Source of the DNA: Tragulus kanchil
Taxonomy: Eukaryota; Chordata; Mammalia; Artiodactyla; Tragulidae
Assembly: GCA_022376925.1 (NCBI GenBank)
Contig: JAIOJX010000025.1
Span: 141,505,301-141,569,300 of the forward strand
Reading direction: 5' to 3'
DNA: 64,000 nt
Shown here: positions 56,583 to 64,000 of the stretch, one piece after another
Numbering within the stretch: position 1 is the first letter of the stretch
Layout: every line of letters starts with the position of its first letter
The notes under the pieces: model-generated
What the model was told of the DNA's origin: nothing
Databases searched by the model: none
Seen by the model: the letters and a program-made list of their open reading frames with translations, nothing else
Translations under genes and position numbers: made by a program

Positions 56583-58788
56583 AATTTACTTGCTCTGAGA
56601 ACCTTCCCTCTACTATCTTTATGCTACCCTTCAACCCACCCAGATGGAGGATATGAAAAACTTTTGTGATATTTTCACTTTGACCATATATCAGTAACAT
56701 TACCTAATACAATATGGCAAATATTTCCTTATATATTGTCTTCAATATAGATAACATTGAGTATTTTCATTTTGTATCTTGTAAGATTAGTGATACCTGA
56801 TGCATCTGTGTTTGTATATTGTAGTTCTACAGTAACTCAGTAATCTAAGATCTTTATTTAATTTTATCACTCTATATAAAGAGTTAACCTGTACTTTAAG
56901 TGGTGCCTTAGAATAGATACAACATGAATTCATAAATTTATTTTAGAATAGATAAGAACCTTGAGTCACTTATGGAGCATTCTCAGTATCAAATGGAAGT
57001 TTCGTGCAACTGATTGTTAGGTTAATCATGTTCCCATTATGGTTTGCAATTGTAATTATCTTTTATTTCTTTGTCTGCTTCAAAAACTGATAAACTTTTT
57101 TTACAATTGTGATTCTACAGCTTTACTCAATTAATAACATTGTATCATGATTGGTCAATAGAAAAATTATAGAATTCTATAATATCAAAACTACCATTTA
57201 ATAGACAAACCTGTAATCACTTTTTAAAATCCATATGCACATCAGAATTTTCCTCAAAATTTTTCAAAAAATATAAATGCCTAGGTATTACTGGGTTATT
57301 TTTGGAGGGGGGTGGCTAGAGCTCTAGGTATGTTTCTAATGAGCAGCCATGTTTAAAAACAACTGGACTGTATGAGGGTCTTTTACTTTTATCTATTTTG
57401 TTTCAGTGCTCCCATTTCATTTGACGTATGCTTTCCAACTTCTCCATCTTTTCTTTCTTTCTTTTTTATTTTCTGATGTTCATTCTCAAGCCTTTATCAA
57501 CTGTAGTAGTAAAGCTTTGGTAATGCAGCTGCTGCTGCCTAGTCACTTCAGTTGTGTTTGACTCTGTGCAACCCTCTGGACTGTAGCCTGCCAGGCTCCT
57601 CTGCCCATGGAATTCTCAGGAAAGAGAGCTGGTGTGGGTTTCCATGCCCTCCTCCAGGCATCTCCCCGGACCCGTAGCATCTAAAATTTACTTGCTCTGA
57701 GAACCTTCCTCTACTATCTTTATGCTACCCTTCAACCCACCCAGATGGAGGATATGAAAAACTTTTGTGATATTTTCACTTTGACCATATATCAGTAACA
57801 TTACCTAATACAATATGGCAAATATTTCCTTATATATTGTCTTCAATATAGATAACATTGAGTATTTTCATTTTGTATCTTGTAAGATTAGTGATACCTG
57901 ATGCATCTGTGTTTGTATATTGTAGTTCTACAGTAACTCAGTAATCTAAGATCTTTATTTAATTTTATCACTCTATATAAAGAGTTAACCTGTACTTTAA
58001 GTGGTGCCTTAGAATAGATACAACATGAATTCATAAATTTATTTTAGAATAGATAAGAACCTTGAGTCACTTATGGAGCATTCTCAGTATCAAATGGAAG
58101 TTTCGTGCAACTGATTGTTAGGTTAATCATGTTCCCATTATGGTTTGCAATTGTAATTATCTTTTATTTCTTTGTCTGCTTCAAAAACTGATAAACTTTT
58201 ACAATTTACAATTTTGATTCTACAGCTTTTACAATTGTGATTCTACAGCTTTACTCAATTAATAACATTGTATCATGATTGGTCAATAGAAAAATTATAG
58301 AATTCTATAATATCAAAACTACCATTTAATAGACAAACCTGTAATCACTTTTTAAAATCCATATGCACATCAGAATTTTCCTCAAAATTTTTCAAAAAAT
58401 ATAAATGCCTAGGTATTACTGGGTTATTTTTGGAGGGGGGTGGCTAGAGCTCTAGGTATGTTTCTAATGAGCAGCCATGTTTAAAAACAACTGGACTGTA
58501 TGAGGGTCTTTTACTTTTATCTATTTTGTTTCAGTGCTCCCATTTCATTTGACGTATGCTTTCCAACTTCTCCATCTTTTCTTTCTTTCTTTTTTATTTT
58601 CTGATGTTCATTCTCAAGCCTTTATCAACTGTAGTAGTAAAGCTTTGGTAATGCAGCTGCTGCTGCCTAGTCACTTCAGTTGTGTTTGACTCTGTGCAAC
58701 CCTCTGGACTGTAGCCTGCCAGGCTCCTCTGCCCATGGAATTCTCAGGAAAGAGAGCTGGTGTGGGTTTCCATGCCCTCCTCCAGGCA
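56583..58788. repeat. Direct tandem duplication 19 (period 1102-1128 bp), with internal 27-bp extra repeat
   Basis: 56583-57660 is repeated at 57685-58788. The junction 57661-57684 ('tctccccggacccgtagcat') is a corrupted form of 'atcttcacaacctaggg'. The second copy carries an extra imperfect repeat at about 58194-58245 ('gattctacagcttt' occurs twice) that the first lacks. Confidence 0.93.
57530..57660 (-). mobile_element. Bov-tA SINE, cut by junction (copy of 58655)
   Basis: The same Bov-tA as at 58655, truncated where copy 1 of duplication 19 ends. Confidence 0.88.
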
Positions 58789-58866
58789 ATCTTCACAACC
58801 TAGGGACTGAACATGTCTCCTGCATTGCAGGCAGATTCTTTACCACTAAGCTAGCAGGGAAGCCCA
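58655..58866 (-). mobile_element. Bov-tA SINE
   Basis: Complete on the minus strand: 'gctgctgctgcctagtcact', 'gactgtagcctgccaggctc', 'catgccctcctccaggcaat', 'tcctgcattgcaggcagatt', 'agcagggaagccc'. Confidence 0.93.
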
Positions 58867-58874
58867 AAACTTTT

Positions 58875-58975
58875 GTTTGTATATGTGTGTCTGTGTATAT
58901 ATGTGTGTGTGTATGTGTATGTATGTGTATATATATATATATATACATATATAATATATATAGTATATATATTTT
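58875..58975. repeat. (TG)n/(TA)n microsatellite
   Basis: TGTGTG-rich text passing into (TA)n at about 58927-58975. A 102-codon frame from 58680 runs through the SINE and this tract and is not a gene. Confidence 0.9.
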
Positions 58976-59084
58976 AGAAAAATTATGAATTTTTGCCTAA
59001 CTAAAAATGTATGACATTTTGATTCTACTTTCTTGACTTAGTATGAATAGAATACTAGATTTTGAATTAAAAATAATAGACATG

Positions 59085-59200
59085 CAACAAGCAACAAAGG
59101 TTTACTGTATAGCACAGGGAACTATAGTCAATATCTTGCAATGACCTATATGGGAAATAATTTCAAAAATAGCAAGTGTATATGTGTAACTAAATCACAC
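59085..59200 (+). mobile_element. L1 3'-end fragment (artiodactyl type)
   Basis: 'aacaagcaacaaaggtttac', 'tgtatagcacagggaactat', 'gtcaatatcttgcaatgacc' and 'gtgtatatgtgtaactaaat' are characteristic of the artiodactyl L1 3' UTR on the plus strand. Confidence 0.82.
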
Positions 59201-60533
59201 ACACACGAATCAATTCTCCTTTTTGAAATTTAGTAATTTTTATGTTTTTTTCAGTTTTTCTAAATGCCCTATGGACATTTAATAACAGTGTATGAGCTAC
59301 AAAATTTTAAATATATTTGTGTAGGCTGTAATTGATATAAATTAACTAAATATATATCAATTATATTTAAATTAATAATGACACCATTCAAGATGTTCCT
59401 ATTCTTATTTTTTCTGTACTTGATAAATTATTCTCAGAGAAATGTTAATATGTCTCACTATGATTATATATTCTTTCTTTTCCCTTATATTTCTTCTGAT
59501 TTTTGCTTTATATATCTTTGTTTCTTTGTTGTTAAGATGTCTAATTGTTTATGATGTAGATATTTGTGAATTGTACCTTTTATCTTAAAAGTATTCATCT
59601 TTGCCTCATTTAAAAAATAACTAGGAAAAAATAAAAATAAAAACAAAAAACCTTTGGCATTATAGATAAAAGTTTTAGAAAGGAAATCAGCTCAAATCCT
59701 TTCTTAGGACTTTATTTTAACGAGGAGTAAAACTTTTAGAAATTCTATTAATGATGCACAATTACATGTGAGAAACACAAAAATAAAACAAAGAATACAA
59801 CTTTCATTGGATCCATACTTATTGGATGCATGAATTTCAACTTCTGTTCAATCATTCCTGCTTTATTATTTTTTATAAATCTAAATTTAAGTCAATTTAG
59901 AAGCAAATGATGTAGGGTTTTGAGCTTGGAGGACTTTTTTTGGTGGTAGTCATAGTGGTTAGGAATTGAAGAGCAGAGACTGTAGGGGATTTAAATAATT
60001 ATTAAATAAAAATTTACGTAATTACTTTTTCTTCTTATAACTCGGAGCCATAAAATTGTTTTATTTTGAATGAAAACTCATTATTTACTTTTACCATAGC
60101 CATGTTCTATAACAAGCTCACAACAGAATACATTTTAGGGCATTACCACATTGGATCATTTTCTTTTTGTATTTTGTATATATGGTCACAGCAATCATGA
60201 ACAAGAAACTAAGAGAAATGACAACTCTGAGTTAGTATAAAAGTCCGTCTAAAAATTATCCTTTTACTAGGTACTATAGTGAAGTATTTCAGACAAATGG
60301 AGAATCAGTATTAAATATATTCATAAAATAGTCTAAGAAAATTTCGTAATGTAAAAAAAAGGGAATCTAAGAATAAGCCCGTAACATGTGAGGATTCCAT
60401 AAATCAGAGACTAAAGATTGCAATGTCAACTTTGTGTTAAACGAATTAATAAACAGTATTATAAAGCAAAAGGGAAATATATCAAAATGTTTATAGTAAC
60501 TCATTAACATAACTAAACAGCATATACACTCAG
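59201..60533. other. Unique A+T-rich sequence
   Basis: About 1.3 kb with no recognisable feature. Confidence 0.5.
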
Positions 60534-62750
60534 TTAATACTAGTTTTCTGAAATTTCAAAGTTAATGAAAAGCATTTCTGTGCCTAATGAGAAGGTAAAA
60601 ACTTGTTTTTAGTGGACTCATAGTCCCCAATTACTTAGAATGAATCTAAAAATGTTTTGAAAACTGAAAAGCCTTATGAAATTATTTAAGTCAAAAAGTT
60701 TTCACTTTCAAAACCAGGATTTTTTGTGGTCCAAACTAATAGAATCTGGAATATTAAATGGAACCTCATCCAGTTTCAAAATGGTGTTTGTTTAATTATA
60801 TGAATTCATTCCAACTATCTAGGGGAAAAAAAAAAGTTAAAAAGATACAAATTGAAATTAAAAAAAAATAGAGATAAATAACATTGAAACCAGGCTTCTG
60901 TGTTTCTGGGGAAAGGAACGAGAATTATCTGTAGAAGGTTCACTTTTCTTTTAAACCTGTGCTTCACTGTTATTGAAATTTCAATTTCTGCCTCTCTGAT
61001 GTGCAATTCAAACCTGTAGTGCAGTGCAGTTATAAAAGTCAGACTTGCATTTTGGTTCAACATACAAACTAAATATTTTTACAAAGTTATTATATGTCTC
61101 TCAACCAAAGATGATAAAATGGGGGAAAAACTATTACTAGTATTTTCTTGTTCTTCTTTTTTTTTGCTTTGGTTATTTCTTCCAAAAATTTGAGTTCTGT
61201 TATTTCTGGATCACTTCTTAAATTTTGTCATTTTTTTCTATGATGATAGTATCTATTTACTTGTTTTTTCTGGGATATTTTTGAAAGATTTGCCTTCTAA
61301 TATTATACTGACATTTCTGTTGTGACTTTCAAGTTTACTTTTGCTTGTTCTAGGAAGGTTTGTGTTTCAAAGAGAGACTTTCTTAAACATCCATTCTTTC
61401 AAGATAAGTTTAGTTATTCTTGAAGTTAATAAGTGCCTCATTTTTTTCCTTAGATTTCCATGTCCTAGTCCTTAATTTTTTCCTAACAATTTTATAAATT
61501 CTCACAACTGTCATCTTAAGACTTCCCTTTGAGATCATCTTAAAACTAACTAATGTTTCATATTTTCTATGTTGAATACCAGGTTTCTGGAGAACAGTGT
61601 CTTTGCATGTATTTTCTTTAGACTTAAAAATCTTTTAATACTAGTTTTCTGAAATTTCAAAGTTAATGAAAAGCATTTCTGTGCCTAATGAGAAGGTAAA
61701 AACTTGTTTTTAGTGGACTCATAGTCCCCAATTACTTAGAATGAATCTAAAAATGTTTTGAAAACTGAAAAGCCTTATGAAATTATTTAAGTCAAAAAGT
61801 TTTCACTTTCAAAACCAGGATTTTTTGTGGTCCAAACTAATAGAATCTGGAATATTAAATGGAACCTCATCCAGTTTCAAAATGGTGTTTGTTTAATTAT
61901 ATGAATTCATTCCAACTATCTAGGGGAAAAAAAAAAGTTAAAAAGATACAAATTGAAATTAAAAAAAAATAGAGATAAATAACATTGAAACCAGGCTTCT
62001 GTGTTTCTGGGGAAAGGAACGAGAATTATCTGTAGAAGGTTCACTTTTCTTTTAAACCTGTGCTTCACTGTTATTGAAATTTCAATTTCTGCCTCTCTGA
62101 TGTGCAATTCAAACCTGTAGTGCAGTGCAGTTATAAAAGTCAGACTTGCATTTTGGTTCAACATACAAACTAAATATTTTTACAAAGTTATTATATGTCT
62201 CTCAACCAAAGATGATAAAATGGGGGAAAAACTATTACTAGTATTTTCTTGTTCTTTTCTTTTTCTTTTTTTGCTTTGGTTATTTCTTCCAAAAATTTGA
62301 GTTCTGTTATTTCTGGATCACTTCTTAAATTTTGTCATTTTTTTCTATGATGATAGTATCTATTTACTTGTTTTTTCTGGGATATTTTTGAAAGATTTGC
62401 CTTCTAATATTATACTGACATTTCTGTTGTGACTTTCAAGTTTACTTTTGCTTGTTCTAGGAAGGTTTGTGTTTCAAAAGAGAGACTTTCTTAAACATCC
62501 ATTCTTTCAAGATAAGTTTAGTTATTCTTGAAGTTAATAAGTGCCTCATTTTTTTCCTTAGATTTCCATGTCCTAGTCCTTAATTTTTTCCTAACAATTT
62601 TATAAATTCTCACAACTGTCATCTTAAGACTTCCCTTTGAGATCATCTTAAAACTAACTAATGTTTCATATTTTCTATGTTGAATACCAGGTTTCTGGAG
62701 AACAGTGTCTTTTTGTTCAAACTTGCATGTATTTTCTTTAGACTTAATTT
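60534..62750. repeat. Direct tandem duplication 20 (period 1101 bp), probable assembly artefact
   Basis: 60534-61631 is repeated at 61635-62750. Copy 1 lacks about 13 bases near its end ('gtctttgcatgt' against 'gtctttttgttcaaacttgc') and changes 'cttaatttt' to 'cttaaaaat' at the junction. A T/C homopolymer differs in the middle (about 61153 against 62258). Confidence 0.95.
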
Positions 62751-62974
62751 TTGTTGAGTTTTGAAATAATGTCTGCTTAAAGAAAATAATTCAGAGTAGA
62801 GCAAAGTATTAAGAAGAAAAAAGTCACCAGAAATCCTTTTGTCCAGAATTAACTGGCCTAATGTTTGGTGTGTATCTTTCCAAGTCCTCTTCCTGTGTGA
62901 CTGATTGTGAGTGTGTATCTCAGGGTTGTCAGTAGACATACATATGTTAACTGAAAACAATAACACAGCCAAAA

Positions 62975-63150
62975 TGTAGAGTGTTGTGTTTTATTTGGCA
63001 GATGAAGGAGCCAAGATACATAGAAGTTTTTACAACAAAGATCAGGTAGTTGGAACTTCAAAAGATTACTCTTAATTAAAGAAAACCTGATATCTCTAGG
63101 AACTTAGTGGCATGTGCACCAGCTGAGGTACATCTTGGCCTGAGAATTTA
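62975..63150. mobile_element. LTR-like repeat fragment
   Basis: 'gttttatttggcagatgaag', 'atacatagaagtttttacaa', 'caaagatcaggtagttggaa', 'aagattactcttaattaaag' recall a bovine LTR-type repeat. The opening is related to the one at 36380. The family name is not certain. Confidence 0.4.
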
Positions 63151-63680
63151 GGGAAGTAGCCATAAATCTCTGTTCTGCTGCCATTAACTAGCTGCTACAC
63201 TCTCTTCCAACCCTCAGAAATGCCTTTTTTGTCCTGGTTCATCTCCCTAGCAATGAAGGGGGTTCCCAGGTGAGAGAACCTTTCATCTTCCATAGCTCCC
63301 TACAAGAGGTGCCAGTCCCAACATGATTCTTTGTTTGTTTCCTTTCATGCATCTCAGATACATGGTGACCTTTTTTGTAATTATGATTTTATGATATCTT
63401 CTGCCAGTGTTCAGCAGGTATTCTAGGAGAATTGTTCCACATGAAGGCATATCTTTTATGTATTTGTGGAAGGCAGTGGGTTCCATATTCATCTAAACCA
63501 CCATCTTGATTCCAGTCCTACTGCTCCATTTTGATGAAATAGGTCATTCACTAACTTTCTATAAGATGGTATGTAAGATGTTTATTTTCTGAGAAATTTA
63601 ATGTCTGAAAATAATATCTGTATTTTGTTTTCATATTTGATATGCAGTATGTCTGGGTACAAAATTTCAATCTGGAAATC
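63151..63680. other. Unique sequence, nothing recognised
   Basis: May continue the LTR-like repeat, but no firm match. The 69-codon minus-strand frame at 63283-63492 has no recognisable domain. Confidence 0.35.
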
Positions 63681-64000
63681 TTTTCCTAACTTTATTTATA
63701 AATTTAAATTCTCACAACTGTCATCTTAAGACTTCCCTTTGAGATCATCTTAAAACTAACTAATGTTTCATATTTTCTATGTTGAATACCAGGTTTCTGG
63801 AGAACAGTGTCTTTTTGTTCAAACTTGCATGTATTTTCTTTAGACTTAATTTTTGTTGAGTTTTGAAATAATGTCTGCTTAAAGAAAATAATTCAGAGTA
63901 GAGCAAAGTATTAAGAAGAAAAAAGTCACCAGAAATCCTTTTGTCCAGAATTAACTGGCCTAATGTTTGGTGTGTATCTTTCCAAGTCCTCTTCCTGTGT

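Larger units (their letters stand above)
62586..64000. repeat. Direct tandem duplication 21 (period 1102 bp), runs off the window end
   Basis: Sequence from 62586 reappears from about 63681 to the window end. It overlaps duplication 20, so about 150 bases are present three times. The second copy opens with a garbled 'tttatttataaatttaaatt' against 'aattttataaatt'. Confidence 0.93.

Noticed and set aside
1176..64000. A new tandemly amplifying mobile element or gene-amplification system
   Set aside because: The duplicated units are unrelated to each other, share no end motif, have no target-site pattern and carry errors concentrated at the joins; an assembly cause is simpler.

Overview
The window is non-coding nuclear DNA from a pecoran ruminant (cattle, deer, giraffe, musk deer and relatives). 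The evidence is the repeat content: BovB (RTE) LINE fragments, Bov-tA/Bov-A SINEs, CHR-type tRNA-Glu SINEs and artiodactyl-type L1 pieces, in a strongly A+T-rich background. I found no gene, exon, RNA gene or CRISPR array that I can support. The open reading frames are short, and nearly all come from translating repeats; several begin only at GTG or TTG. It looks like an intron or gene desert. I cannot name the species.

The dominant feature is structural. At about twenty places a segment of about 1.08-1.25 kb is followed at once by a near-identical direct copy of itself. Junctions fall roughly every 2-6 kb, near 2266, 5873, 9756, 11658, 17608, 20409, 23666, 26202, 28898, 31574, 34791, 36931, 41851, 43676, 47028, 48881, 52977, 57685, 61635 and 63681. 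Copies differ mainly by homopolymer-length indels, and the differences concentrate at the junctions, where short scrambled or deleted stretches occur. Copy ends ignore the borders of the transposons they cut. Neighbouring duplications sometimes overlap, so parts appear three times. This is best read as unmerged contig overlaps or gap-fill flanks, not biology. Collapsed, the locus would be about 42 kb.

Layout: 1-3486 5'-truncated BovB; 3564-7000 SINE cluster with L1 and Bov-tA pieces; 7150-7840 L1 endonuclease remnant; 8578-12814 two chained duplications; 13900-16252 Bov-tA elements and nested SINEs; 16513-21900 duplications holding a (CA)n tract and an L1 remnant; 22081-27830 SINE and antisense L1; 28681-30000 microsatellites; 31286-38039 CHR SINEs and LTR-like sequence; 38964-42511 SINEs around a solo ERV LTR; 42583-49920 chained duplications with Bov-tA pairs; 50287-55000 SINE cluster and a second BovB; 56107-64000 pyrimidine tract, Bov-tA, L1 3' end and further duplications.

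Two biological points stand out. One is a recently active CHR-2-related SINE group in two subfamilies (A and B), with CpG-rich, well-preserved copies and clear target-site duplications; one copy sits inside a Bov-tA. The other is a pair of tiny 68-81 bp poly(A)-tailed insertions sharing one 3' sequence, each with its own target-site duplication.
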